NCBI GenBank assembly: GCA_017618215.1
Contig: JAFZUQ010000009.1
Coordinates: 1-45,004, forward strand
Source: Elusimicrobiaceae bacterium
GTDB lineage: Bacteria; Elusimicrobiota; Elusimicrobia; Elusimicrobiales; Elusimicrobiaceae
Direction of reading: 5' to 3'
DNA length: 45,004 bases
Shown here: piece after piece, positions 30,841 through 39,188 of the stretch
Numbering within the stretch: position 1 is the stretch's first letter
How the letters are laid out: each line of letters opens with the position of its first letter
The notes under the pieces: generated by a model
What the model was told of the DNA's origin: nothing
The model's input: only the letters and a program-made list of their open reading frames with translations
Database searches by the model: none
Program-made: the position numbers and the translations under genes

Positions 30841-31125
30841 AAGTCAAACCGCGCGCAAAAAACCAGCAAGTATTTTTGAGGAAATTTTGATTTTCTCTGC
30901 AATTGTGCATAAGCGTAAAACCGTAGCGCTCGAGAATGCCCGCGCATCGCGCAGTAGATTTAACGGAATTTTCAATTTTATCCTTGACGACGAATACCCA
31001 GAAGTATAGGAGCGAAGCGATTTTCGGTATTCTAGGAAAGGAAAAATTGAAAATTACTTAAATATACAAGCGCGTTACATGCGTTCGTGCACATAATGCG
31101 GAACGTAGACACGTAAAATAAAACT
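30841..31125. repeat. Palindrome-rich non-coding stretch
   Basis: No gene is visible. AATTTTCAATTTTATCCTT (30967-30985) pairs with AAGGAAAAATTGAAAATT (31038-31055) with one bulge, and GAATACC (30992-30998) pairs with GGTATTC (31026-31032) inside it. Several GCGC-rich words cluster on both sides, unlike the surrounding base composition. The centre carries GGAGCGAAGCGA, similar to GGAGCGAAAGGC in the repeat region after the tRNA. It may be an intergenic repeat family member or a structured RNA. Confidence 0.6.
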
Positions 31126-31857
31126 TTAATCTAAAAACAATATTCTGCCTTTATACTTTTGGGCAACTTTTAAATTGTTTTCGTCACCGCCAACATCATT
31201 ACTGCTCTTGTAAAAAGGGAGGGGGAAATCAGGCCTTTTTTCTTCAACAATTTCCGCGGCACGAAATAAAATATTATTCATTATTGCCCCGCTTACTAAA
31301 GAGGAAACCGGCCCCGCGCTTTTGCCGTTTAAGGTCAAAACCGTTTCTTGCTTGTTGCAGCAATTATCAATCAAAATATCTGCAAAATCTCTTAGCATCT
31401 TTCCGCTTGAGTGGCGTGATTTTGTTTCTTTATGCGCTGATACGGCCGTTATAACAATTACTTTAAGCCCTTTACTTTTTGCATAGATTGCTGCATCAAT
31501 ACCGGCTGCATTCCTGCCGGAATTTGAAATGATAATTATGCAATCTTTTGCAGTCATTTTATGTTTAGAAAGTATGGGTAAAATATAGCCTTCTTTGCGC
31601 TCAAGTTCCGTTGCTTTATGGGCAGTAGGGCGAAAGTTAAAACTATCATCTAAAATTGCACTAATGCAAGCAAGGCTACCGCTTCTATGAAACCCTTCTA
31701 AAGCAGCACTATGGCTATGACCGTTACCAAGCGTAAAAATTAGTCCGTCGTTAATTACGGTTTCAGCCAAAACCGCGACGGCTTGTTCCATTGCCACATT
31801 TTGTGTAGTATCAATTTTTTTAAGTGTATCAATTAACCCAGTAAAATATTTGTTCAT
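31126..31857 (-). CDS. SIS-domain sugar isomerase-like protein (UPF0309-like)
   Basis: The start at 31857 gives 243 residues (MNKYFTGLIDTLKKID). It shares its first A with the stop of the upstream gene (TAATG) and has GGAGGG upstream, so an upstream in-frame extension is rejected. The SIS fold is seen in TLGNGHSHSAALEGFHRSG and DCIIIISNSGRNAAGIDAAIYAKSKGLKVIVITA (phosphosugar-binding Ser cluster). Related proteins bind or isomerise phosphosugars; the substrate here is unknown. Confidence 0.85.
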   Translation of the reverse strand: MNKYFTGLIDTLKKIDTTQNVAMEQAVAVLAETVINDGLIFTLGNGHSHSAALEGFHRSGSLACISAILDDSFNFRPTAHKATELERKEGYILPILSKHKMTAKDCIIIISNSGRNAAGIDAAIYAKSKGLKVIVITAVSAHKETKSRHSSGKMLRDFADILIDNCCNKQETVLTLNGKSAGPVSSLVSGAIMNNILFRAAEIVEEKRPDFPLPFYKSSNDVGGDENNLKVAQKYKGRILFLD

Positions 31858-33455
31858 TATTTTTTCCCTCCGCCGAAAAACCCGCTCAACATTTGCCATA
31901 TAGTCGGGGTTGCCACAGTGCCTGTTGCCACTGCCGCGGCCGCAACACCGACACCCACCGCTACGCAAACAGTAGCCAAGGTTGAATTTAATTGCTCTTG
32001 CGGAATTGCATCTATACTTCCCAAATATTCTTCATACCGCCTGATTATTCTTGCGTCAAATTCCTTTTTAAATTTTGCAATTAACTGTTTTTCCATACCG
32101 AAGGCATAAGCATAAGGTAAATAATCACAAAAAAGCCTTTCCCTATCAAAGGGATTAGAAAAATGTACACGCCCCTGTTCTGCTATTAACATATATTGCC
32201 TAAAGCCCATTAAACGGCAATATAATTTTATATATTTTGGAGCAATATTATCAATAAACATAAACAATAACCCAAAACTAACCAAAGAAATACCGAAACA
32301 GAATTTAGCGATATATGCGGCAAATTGATTTTGTGAAGTAAAAATCATCAAAAAAGAAAGCAAAAGTATACCTAAAGGTATAGACACATGATATACATTG
32401 GCATGGAAAAAGTCTTCCCCTTTAACAATCATCCTATCTATCATCTTTTTAAAGGCGTTTTGTATATATGTGGCACTGGTATTATCTAATACCAGTTGGG
32501 GGGAATAGGCAAATAAATTTTCATAAATTATTTTATCTTCTTCGGTAAGGTCATTATAATCTGTCCCTTTTAGAGGAATGCAACAAATCTCCCCTTTATA
32601 TTTACTGATCTTGATATAACCCTTCATCGCCAAATTTATTAAAGTTATAGTTACATAGGAAAAATCTATCGGCTTTTGCCTATTCAATATATATTTTGCA
32701 AAAGCGGGGGTAATTTCCCGCGGTGGATCATATTCCGTAACAAAAGGGCCTTTTGGATCTTTTCCGTATTTACTCCACACGAAATAGCAATAAATTAACA
32801 TAAAAAACATAATCAATATAGGTAATATATTTAAGGAATTACGTAAATAACGGAAAAGAACAGAGTAACTGTCAAAAAAACCTTTTTCAAAAGAAAGGTC
32901 AACAGAAATATTTTTATCAAGAAAGGGGGTTAAAATTAATTCTTTTCCTTCCTCAGCACGGAAAAGTTTTCCATCAATTTTTATTAAAGTATCTTTATTT
33001 ATATGGGTTCCGTCAACTTTAAAAAGGATTGCCCCCTGCTCAAATTTATAAGACCAATTTGATAACCCCAAATCTAATTTAAAAACATCTTTACCTAACT
33101 CGGAATAAACGGCATCAGGTATAATATAAGATAAAGTAATTTGATTTTTCCCCACATGGGAATATGGGTTCATACGTGTCTGTATAAAAGTAGTATTTCC
33201 GATTCTATCAGCAAAAAAATTAAGATACAAAACATTACCGCGCATGGAAATTTTTTTTAATTCAGTATTTGTATTAATTGACCTTTTTAAAACGGGCAAT
33301 TCGATTTCGGAATCAGTAAAAAAAGTTATTCTTTCCTGTATTTCGGCAGAGGCATCTTTTTTCAAAATAATTTGAATTTTGTAATCAAAATTCTCCTGTG
33401 CTAATAAGGGCAAAGTAAAAAAAATGAGGAATGGCGCTAACAAAAATTTTTTCAT
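31857..33455 (-). CDS. DUF2207 membrane protein
   Basis: The 532-residue product starts MKKFLLAPFLIFFTLPLLAQ, a signal peptide; an ATG eight codons upstream lies in the preceding terminator and is rejected. An extracytoplasmic DUF2207 domain (about 22-190) is followed by a membrane helix (SLNILPILIMFFMLIYCYFV), the signature WSKYGKDPKGPFVTEYDPPREITPA, two more membrane helices (about 360-410) and a C-terminal block LFCDYLPYAYAFGMEKQ. Family members (YciQ-like) are of unknown function. The C-terminus has a Gly/Ala-rich segment ending FFGGGKK. Confidence 0.85.
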   Translation of the reverse strand: MKKFLLAPFLIFFTLPLLAQENFDYKIQIILKKDASAEIQERITFFTDSEIELPVLKRSINTNTELKKISMRGNVLYLNFFADRIGNTTFIQTRMNPYSHVGKNQITLSYIIPDAVYSELGKDVFKLDLGLSNWSYKFEQGAILFKVDGTHINKDTLIKIDGKLFRAEEGKELILTPFLDKNISVDLSFEKGFFDSYSVLFRYLRNSLNILPILIMFFMLIYCYFVWSKYGKDPKGPFVTEYDPPREITPAFAKYILNRQKPIDFSYVTITLINLAMKGYIKISKYKGEICCIPLKGTDYNDLTEEDKIIYENLFAYSPQLVLDNTSATYIQNAFKKMIDRMIVKGEDFFHANVYHVSIPLGILLLSFLMIFTSQNQFAAYIAKFCFGISLVSFGLLFMFIDNIAPKYIKLYCRLMGFRQYMLIAEQGRVHFSNPFDRERLFCDYLPYAYAFGMEKQLIAKFKKEFDARIIRRYEEYLGSIDAIPQEQLNSTLATVCVAVGVGVAAAAVATGTVATPTIWQMLSGFFGGGKK

Positions 33456-33470
33456 AATTTTATTATACAA

Positions 33471-33499
33471 AAAACCCATACCAAATTGGTATGGGTTTT
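33471..33499 (-). terminator. Terminator after cdd
   Basis: Perfect 12-bp arms AAAACCCATACC / GGTATGGGTTTT around AAATT, followed on the minus strand by a T-run. TATAAT of the downstream gene follows immediately. Confidence 0.9.
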
Positions 33500-33517
33500 A
33501 ATTCAATGTTTAATCTC

Positions 33518-33943
33518 TTACTCTAAATTTTTCGGTGTAAAAGCATACGGTAAATAGTCTTTTAATAAACGCATTATAGGTGTTTTTTTGTCTTGTAAAT
33601 TTAAGGTATAAATAGGTGTATCCGGGCGCGCAAATTCCGCAAGGACTTGGCGGCATGCACCGCAGGGGGTTGCCTCCGGTAAACTAGGGTCTTGCGAAAC
33701 TATTATATAAAGGGCTTTGATTTCTTTTTCACCTTCGCTGATTGCTTTAAAAATGGCACAGCGTTCCGCGCACATTGTTAAACCGTAAGAGGCATTTTCA
33801 ATATTTGTTCCACCGTAGATTTTGCCGCTTTTGGCAAGAACTGCCGCAGCAACATGATACTGAGAATAAGGCGCATAAGAATTTTTAAACATCTCTTTTG
33901 CTTTTTTAAGCAATTTATTTAACACCGTTTTTGAAATTTTCAT
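33518..33943 (-). CDS. cdd: Cytidine deaminase
   Basis: The 141-residue protein has the homotetrameric cytidine deaminase layout: FKNSYAPYSQYHVAAAV, GGTNIENASYGLTMCAERCAI (zinc Cys and catalytic Glu) and PCGACRQVLAEF (two zinc Cys). It deaminates cytidine and deoxycytidine to uridine forms that the nucleoside phosphorylase can split. Confidence 0.95.
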   Translation of the reverse strand: MKISKTVLNKLLKKAKEMFKNSYAPYSQYHVAAAVLAKSGKIYGGTNIENASYGLTMCAERCAIFKAISEGEKEIKALYIIVSQDPSLPEATPCGACRQVLAEFARPDTPIYTLNLQDKKTPIMRLLKDYLPYAFTPKNLE

Positions 33944-33951
33944 AATACCTC

Positions 33952-34521
33952 CTATTTCTTATTACTCTTTTTCTTCTTAACAATTTCAAGCAATTCCTTA
34001 ACAAGTTTTTCATTTTGGGGTAAAACTTTTAAAGTTTTATTTTTTACATCATATTCCAAAATTGCATTTTTAGGAATATCGGAAACATAATAATGATCAG
34101 CCGGTCCTGATTTGTCAAATTGTAAAATTTCATAACATTCCCCATCTATCGCTCTAAGGCTGTCAGATAATTGAGATTCTACATAAAAATATGTTTCCCC
34201 TTGATACTCTATTTTATATTCCGGTTCATCTACCCCAATACTATAAAAACATAGTTTAAAATACCTGTTTGATGGATCACACTTAAGAAAATAATGATTA
34301 CCAGTATTAGCGCCACCGAATAAATAATAATTATCAGCTTCACTTATTTTAATTATTTTTCCTACAGGAAATTTCTTAACTGATTTTTTTACACCGGCAA
34401 TGTTTGATAAACATTCAGATTCTGCTTTTTTAAACTGTTCTTCGCTAATATATAAAGCATTAAGCGAAAGCACCGAAGTAAATAAAATCATTATACTATA
34501 AACCAAAACTTTTCTTTTCAT
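33952..34521 (-). CDS. Small secreted protein of unknown function
   Basis: The 189-residue protein begins with a signal peptide (MKRKVLVYSIMILFTSVLSL, NALYIS). The rest is polar with Tyr/Glu-rich segments (YYLFGGANTGNHYFLKCDPS, ILQFDKSGPADHYYV) and a Lys-rich tail. GAGAGG is the ribosome site. It stops just before cdd and may be co-transcribed with it. A TATAAT lies about 50 bp upstream; AGGAC / GGGCC words further upstream recall the regulon motif but lack CCCTTG. Confidence 0.65.
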   Translation of the reverse strand: MKRKVLVYSIMILFTSVLSLNALYISEEQFKKAESECLSNIAGVKKSVKKFPVGKIIKISEADNYYLFGGANTGNHYFLKCDPSNRYFKLCFYSIGVDEPEYKIEYQGETYFYVESQLSDSLRAIDGECYEILQFDKSGPADHYYVSDIPKNAILEYDVKNKTLKVLPQNEKLVKELLEIVKKKKSNKK

Positions 34522-34809
34522 AATTAACCTCTCATTTACGAGTAAAAATCTTACTGTCTAACCATTATAGCAATTTTTTACTAGTTTTTTACCTTATTTT
34601 ATAAAGATTTTTCTGAACGCCAAATATTTTAAAATATTAAATTTAGTCCTAGATTTTCTGGGCCCTAAAAAATGTCTATACAATACAAAAAATACACAAA
34701 AATTAACTAATCTAAAATAATTATAAACTAATCACTTGACATTAGATTAAAATAATGCAAATATATTATATCAGCAAAATTTATGCTGACTACAACTAAA
34801 GGAGGTTGT
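34522..34809. promoter_or_regulatory. Divergent promoter region before aaxA
   Basis: No gene is visible. For the right-hand operon TTGACA (34736-34741) is followed at 17 nt by AAATAT or at 20 nt by TATATT, about 45 nt before the ATG at 34810. An AGTCCT...GGGCCC block (34645-34667) resembles degenerate regulon half-sites. Confidence 0.55.
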
Positions 34810-36204
34810 ATGAGAAAACTAGTAACTGCGGTGTTTGCGTTCGCTTTATGTTTGGGGGTTTCCGCTAACGCCGTTGCACAAACTCAAAACGCCAAAACAC
34901 ACGGCCACAATATGCACCACGGCCAACACAGCCAAGGTTATAATCAAGGCCAACAAATGACTAATCAATTAAATATGCAAAGTGAAATGAATGCACAAGA
35001 GGGTATAGTTTATGTAACACCTCTTATTCACGAGTATATTTATGAAGACATAATGGAAGTAAAAATCCCGGCACGCCATGAAAGACGTCTTTCCGGCATG
35101 TACACTTATTATTATAATGAGGCAGATGATTTTTATTCCAACTTCAAAAAAGATCTTAGGGACAGGATTGGCTTTTCCTATGGTTTAGATTGGTCCTTAA
35201 CCGCGCAACGCGGCGCACCGAACGGGCATAAAACTGCTTTGCAAAATATTTATTACCCTTATGCCCAAATGAATTTGTTTAATACAAATTCTTGGCTTGG
35301 TTCTGCGCAAGTTAACTTTAACTATACGCTTGTAAGATATTGGGGAATGTCAGGTAATTTGCTTGACGGTAACCTCGGCGTTGCTACGGCAATTAACGAT
35401 TACCCGGGAAGACAAAACATCTTCTCCCAATTAACATTTAATCATACTTGGGGCGGTGCCTTGAGTTGGCTTTCTTGGGCAATAGGTCAATACCCGATAT
35501 ACAATTTTGACGGTACAACCTATAACTCAAACCAACAAACAGGTTTGATAAACTATTCAATGTCCCAAAACGCAAGCGCAAGTTACCCGACGGCAAGCTT
35601 CGGTGCTTATGCTGAAATTACACCTATGCAGGAACTCACAATTGCAGGCGGCTATCAAGATGCCACAAATGTAACAGGTTCTGTAATGCGTGTTAATACC
35701 GCTTTCGACGGTAAATATACGGGCTTTGGTTCTGTTACCTATACACCTAATAATGTTTTCGGTTTAGGTAAAGGGCAATATTCAGGTTTAGTTTACTATC
35801 AACCTTCAGTTGAAAAACAACCCGGTAATTCTATGGGGTGGAGTTTCAATATGGAACAAAACCTCACCAACAGTTTAGTTATGTTCGGGCGTGCAAACGG
35901 CTCAACAAACAGCGTAGTACCAATAAAAAATTCTTATATGCTTGGTATGTCTTATGTTAACCCTTTACATAGAAATCCGCTTGATGCAATTACCGTCGGT
36001 GTTGCTTATAACAGGATTGCAAGGGATGTTTACACTCCTGCTTATGTTCGCACCGGTGAAACTGTTTTTGAAGCACAATGGGTTTGGGGTATGGGTTCAT
36101 ACTTCACAATTACGCCCGACTTACAAATGTATAACCGCGCAGCATTTAAAGCAGACAGCGGTTGGGTAAGCGTCTTTACTTTAAGAGCAACCTTAATGAT
36201 TTAG
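34810..36204 (+). CDS. aaxA: Outer-membrane porin of the arginine/agmatine system (OprB-like)
   Basis: The 464-residue protein starts at 34810 after AAAGGAGG and has a signal peptide (MRKLVTAVFAFALCLGVSANAVA). A His/Gln-rich linker (HGHNMHHGQHSQGYNQGQQ) follows. The beta-barrel has the OprB-like features YGLDWSLTAQRGAPNG and a C-terminal FTLRATLMI with aromatic/aliphatic ending. It is the first gene of an operon whose next two products are Chlamydia AaxB- and AaxC-like, and Chlamydia AaxA is an OprB-family porin in the same position. It should admit arginine and release agmatine across the outer membrane. Confidence 0.85.
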   Translation: MRKLVTAVFAFALCLGVSANAVAQTQNAKTHGHNMHHGQHSQGYNQGQQMTNQLNMQSEMNAQEGIVYVTPLIHEYIYEDIMEVKIPARHERRLSGMYTYYYNEADDFYSNFKKDLRDRIGFSYGLDWSLTAQRGAPNGHKTALQNIYYPYAQMNLFNTNSWLGSAQVNFNYTLVRYWGMSGNLLDGNLGVATAINDYPGRQNIFSQLTFNHTWGGALSWLSWAIGQYPIYNFDGTTYNSNQQTGLINYSMSQNASASYPTASFGAYAEITPMQELTIAGGYQDATNVTGSVMRVNTAFDGKYTGFGSVTYTPNNVFGLGKGQYSGLVYYQPSVEKQPGNSMGWSFNMEQNLTNSLVMFGRANGSTNSVVPIKNSYMLGMSYVNPLHRNPLDAITVGVAYNRIARDVYTPAYVRTGETVFEAQWVWGMGSYFTITPDLQMYNRAAFKADSGWVSVFTLRATLMI

Positions 36205-36227
36205 TAACTTAATGAGGGGGAAAACCA

Positions 36228-36824
36228 ATGAATAATAATGAATACGGAACAAGATATCCTACACTAGCCTTTATTTCAGGCGGTGCGGGGCAAGCAAACG
36301 ACGGCATACCGCCGCAACCGTTTGAAACTTTTTGCTATGACAGCGCTTTGCTTCAGGCAAAAATTGAAAACTTCAATGTAGTGCCATATACCTCGGTTTT
36401 ACCGAAGGAATTATTTGGCAATATCGTGCCGGTTGAACAAGTTTGCAAGGACTTTAAACACGGTGCCGTACTTGAAACTATTATCGCCGGCAACGGTGCG
36501 AAAATTGAAGACCATAAAGCCATAGCAACCGGTATCGGTATTTGCTGGGGTAAAGATTCAGCCGGCAACTTAATCGGTGGCTGGGCAGCGGAATATGTTG
36601 AATATTTTGACACCCATATCGACGATGATATTGCCAAAGGCCATGCGGAAATGTGGCTGAATAAATCTTTAAACCACGAACTTGAAATCCGTGGTGTACA
36701 AAAACACAGCGAATTTCAATTTTGGCATAACTACATAAACATTACACAGCCTTTTGCGTATTGTTTGACGGTTATGGGCTTTTTAAACTTCCAAAATGCC
36801 GCACCTGTGGTGTTGCATAAGTAG
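36228..36824 (+). CDS. aaxB: Pyruvoyl-dependent arginine decarboxylase
   Basis: The 198-residue proenzyme shows [29 protein letters not shown] and [17 protein letters not shown]. The Thr55-Ser56 bond in YTSVLP is the self-cleavage site, whose Ser becomes the pyruvoyl cofactor. GICWGKD and WAAEYVEYF complete the pattern. Resemblance to Chlamydia AaxB is very strong. It converts arginine to agmatine and CO2, consuming a proton. GAGGGGG precedes the ATG, 24 nt after aaxA. Confidence 0.93.
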   Translation: MNNNEYGTRYPTLAFISGGAGQANDGIPPQPFETFCYDSALLQAKIENFNVVPYTSVLPKELFGNIVPVEQVCKDFKHGAVLETIIAGNGAKIEDHKAIATGIGICWGKDSAGNLIGGWAAEYVEYFDTHIDDDIAKGHAEMWLNKSLNHELEIRGVQKHSEFQFWHNYINITQPFAYCLTVMGFLNFQNAAPVVLHK

Positions 36825-36843
36825 GGTTTAATTTGGGGGTATT

Positions 36844-38301
36844 ATGGGGGAAAACAACCAAAATAACAACGGCAAGCTCGGCGTCATCGGGCTTGCAGCA
36901 ATAGTTATAAGCTCTATGATAGGGGGCGGGATTTTCTCCCTCCCCCAAAATATGGCGCAAGGGGCAGCGGCAGGTGCGGTACTTATTGCCTGGGTTATAA
37001 CAGGTATAGGTATGTACTTTATTGCAAATACCTTTAGCGTGCTGGCCCGCGTCAAGCCGGATTTAACTGCCGGTATTTATATGTATGCCCGCAACGGTTT
37101 TGGGAACTATGCAGGGTTTTCTATCGGGTGGGCTTATTGGCTTTCCCAGATTTTCGGAAACGTCGGATATGCCGTTATAACTATGGATGCTTTAAATTAT
37201 TTCTTCCCGCCGCATTTTGCGGGGGGGAATAATTTGCTTTCCATTATTTGCGGCTCGGCGTTAATTTGGGGCTTTAACTTTTTTGTTTTACGCGGTGTAA
37301 AACAAGCCTCAGTAATGAACATTATCGGTACTGCTGCAAAATTAGTGCCGCTTGCCATATTTATAATTATTTGTATTTTCGCATTTCACGCAGATAAATT
37401 TAATTATGATTTTTGGGGCAATCTCGGCGCAAATGCAAAGAGTTTAGGCGGCTTTGGAACGCAACTTAAAAGCACAATGCTTGTAACACTGTGGGCCTTT
37501 ATCGGTATTGAAGGCGCAGTGGTTTTATCAAGCCGTGCAAAAAGCCAACAAGCGGTCAGCAGGGCAACATTTTTAGGTTTCTGCGGATGTTTGTTTATTT
37601 ATGTTATGCTCTCTTTATTGCCTTTTGGCTTTATGACACAAGCGGAACTTGCAAAAGTTGCAAACCCGTCAACTGCGGGTGTTTTGGAACATTTAGTCGG
37701 CCCATGGGGAAGCTATTTAATGAATATCGGGCTTTTAATTGCCGTCTTATTTAGCTGGCTTGCTTGGACAATGATTGCCGCACAAATTCCGCAATCAGCG
37801 GCACTTGACGGAACATTCCCTAAAATTTTTGCAAGGGAAAATTCAAAAGGCACGCCGTCCGTTTCACTTTGGGTAACAAGCATAATTATGCAACTTGCTA
37901 TGCTCTTGGTTTACTTCTCAAATAATGCATGGAACACTATGCTTAGCATAACAGGTGTTATGGTTTTGCCTGCATATATTTTCAGCACACTTTATTTGTG
38001 GAAATTAACCGAAGACGGCGAATATCAAAAAATCACGCAGCACGGCAGATTTTTTGCTTTAATCAGCGGGATGCTCGGTACGGCTTTCGGGCTTTGGCTG
38101 ATTTATGCGGCAGGGTTAAAATATTTATTTATGGCCTTTGTATTTTTGGCGCTCGGTATACCTGTTTTTATGGTTGCCCGCCGTCAAAATGCACCCACAG
38201 AGCCTTGCTTTAGTAAACATGAAAAGATGGTAATGGTTTTAATTTTAGTTATTGCATGCGCGGCAATATATGCTTTTACGGGGGGAATACTTACCTTGTA
38301 A
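36844..38301 (+). CDS. aaxC: Arginine/agmatine antiporter (APC superfamily)
   Basis: The 485-residue protein has about twelve membrane helices and the substrate-binding unwound helix motif SSMIGGGIFSLP at 23-34, typical of basic amino acid/polyamine antiporters (ArcD/AdiC/AaxC). A conserved WAFIGIEGAVVLSSRAKS segment (about residue 217) follows. It exchanges external arginine for internal agmatine, completing the decarboxylation cycle with AaxB. The ribosome site is GGGGG before the ATG, 20 nt after aaxB. It ends at the strong terminator 38354-38388. Confidence 0.92.
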   Translation: MGENNQNNNGKLGVIGLAAIVISSMIGGGIFSLPQNMAQGAAAGAVLIAWVITGIGMYFIANTFSVLARVKPDLTAGIYMYARNGFGNYAGFSIGWAYWLSQIFGNVGYAVITMDALNYFFPPHFAGGNNLLSIICGSALIWGFNFFVLRGVKQASVMNIIGTAAKLVPLAIFIIICIFAFHADKFNYDFWGNLGANAKSLGGFGTQLKSTMLVTLWAFIGIEGAVVLSSRAKSQQAVSRATFLGFCGCLFIYVMLSLLPFGFMTQAELAKVANPSTAGVLEHLVGPWGSYLMNIGLLIAVLFSWLAWTMIAAQIPQSAALDGTFPKIFARENSKGTPSVSLWVTSIIMQLAMLLVYFSNNAWNTMLSITGVMVLPAYIFSTLYLWKLTEDGEYQKITQHGRFFALISGMLGTAFGLWLIYAAGLKYLFMAFVFLALGIPVFMVARRQNAPTEPCFSKHEKMVMVLILVIACAAIYAFTGGILTL

Positions 38302-38353
38302 AAAAAGAGTAACAACTAACTACATGCCCTTTGAGTAGTTGGGGCAAAAAACA

Positions 38354-38388
38354 CCCCCACGAGTAATAAAATGATTTGCTTGCGGGGG
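38354..38388. terminator. Bidirectional terminator between aaxC and sirtuin gene
   Basis: CCCCC-A-CGAG pairs with CTTG-C-GGGGG around a 17-nt loop. A T-rich stretch follows on the plus strand (TATTTAATTATATTTTT) and a T-run follows on the minus strand (GTGTTTTTT). Confidence 0.75.
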
Positions 38389-38395
38389 TATTTAA

Positions 38396-39124
38396 TTATA
38401 TTTTTAAACAGTTTTCAAGACGAGTAAAAAATATTGAAGCCTTTTCTTCAAAATATAAATCTGTAATAGTATTTGTATATGCCGAAGGTAAAGTATTAAC
38501 TTCAATAATCTTTCCGCCGTTTTGTTTAACTAAATGCGGTAAAGCACAAGCGGGCATAACTTCACCGGATGTTCCAACGACAATCATCAAATCACTTTGT
38601 TGGGCAAGTGTAAAAGAATCTTGATAAACTTGAGGGGGAATACCTTCCCCGTAAAAAACAAAATCAGGTTTAAGTAAACCTTTGCACAATGGACAAGAGG
38701 GCAATTCCGCATCCAAATTTACTTCGGAAATTTTATAGCGTTTGCCGCAAACCTGGCAAGTTAAATAACTTAAAGTACCATGGAATTCATAAACGATTTT
38801 ACTGCCGGCTTCCTGATGTAAATTATCAATATTTTGTGTTACTATGCCTTTTAAAAGGCCGGCCCTTTCCATTTCGGCAAGCACTTTATGGGCTTTATTT
38901 GGATTGCTTTGCGCCGTCATAGAATAAAAGATTTTTTTGATTTCGGCCCAACTTTCTTTTGGGTGGGAATTAAAGAAATCAATTTCAATATATTTAGGGT
39001 CATACTTTTCCCAAAGGCCGCCTTTACCGCGAAAGCAAGGTATACCGCTTTCTACGGAAATCCCGGCACCAGTAAATGCTGTAATAAATTTTGATTGTTT
39101 AATTAAATCTAAAACTTTTTCCAT
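38396..39124 (-). CDS. cobB: NAD-dependent protein deacylase, Sir2 family
   Basis: The start at 39124 (MEKVLDLIKQSKFITAFTGAGISVESGIPCFRG) has GAGGTGG upstream; a GTG four codons earlier is the ribosome site itself. The 242-residue enzyme has the NAD-binding GAGISVESGIPCFRG, TQNIDNLHQEAG, and a zinc knuckle with CQVC and CPLC pairs, followed by the VVGTSGEVMPAC block. It removes acetyl or other acyl groups from lysine using NAD. Confidence 0.93.
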   Translation of the reverse strand: MEKVLDLIKQSKFITAFTGAGISVESGIPCFRGKGGLWEKYDPKYIEIDFFNSHPKESWAEIKKIFYSMTAQSNPNKAHKVLAEMERAGLLKGIVTQNIDNLHQEAGSKIVYEFHGTLSYLTCQVCGKRYKISEVNLDAELPSCPLCKGLLKPDFVFYGEGIPPQVYQDSFTLAQQSDLMIVVGTSGEVMPACALPHLVKQNGGKIIEVNTLPSAYTNTITDLYFEEKASIFFTRLENCLKI

Positions 39125-39188
39125 AAACCACCTCACAAACTACACATATTATATAAAAAAGAAAACTTCTATGGAAATAATCAAGACA

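Noticed and set aside
31858..31968. N-terminal extension of the SIS protein rich in Arg, Gly and Cys.
   Set aside because: It is the DUF2207 gene's C-terminus read in another frame; the TAATG overlap and GGAGGG support the start at 31857.
34640..34700. An eighth copy of the regulon block before aaxA or the gene at 34521.
   Set aside because: AGGAC and GGGCC words are present but CCCTTG and a -10 box at 20-21 nt are missing in both directions.
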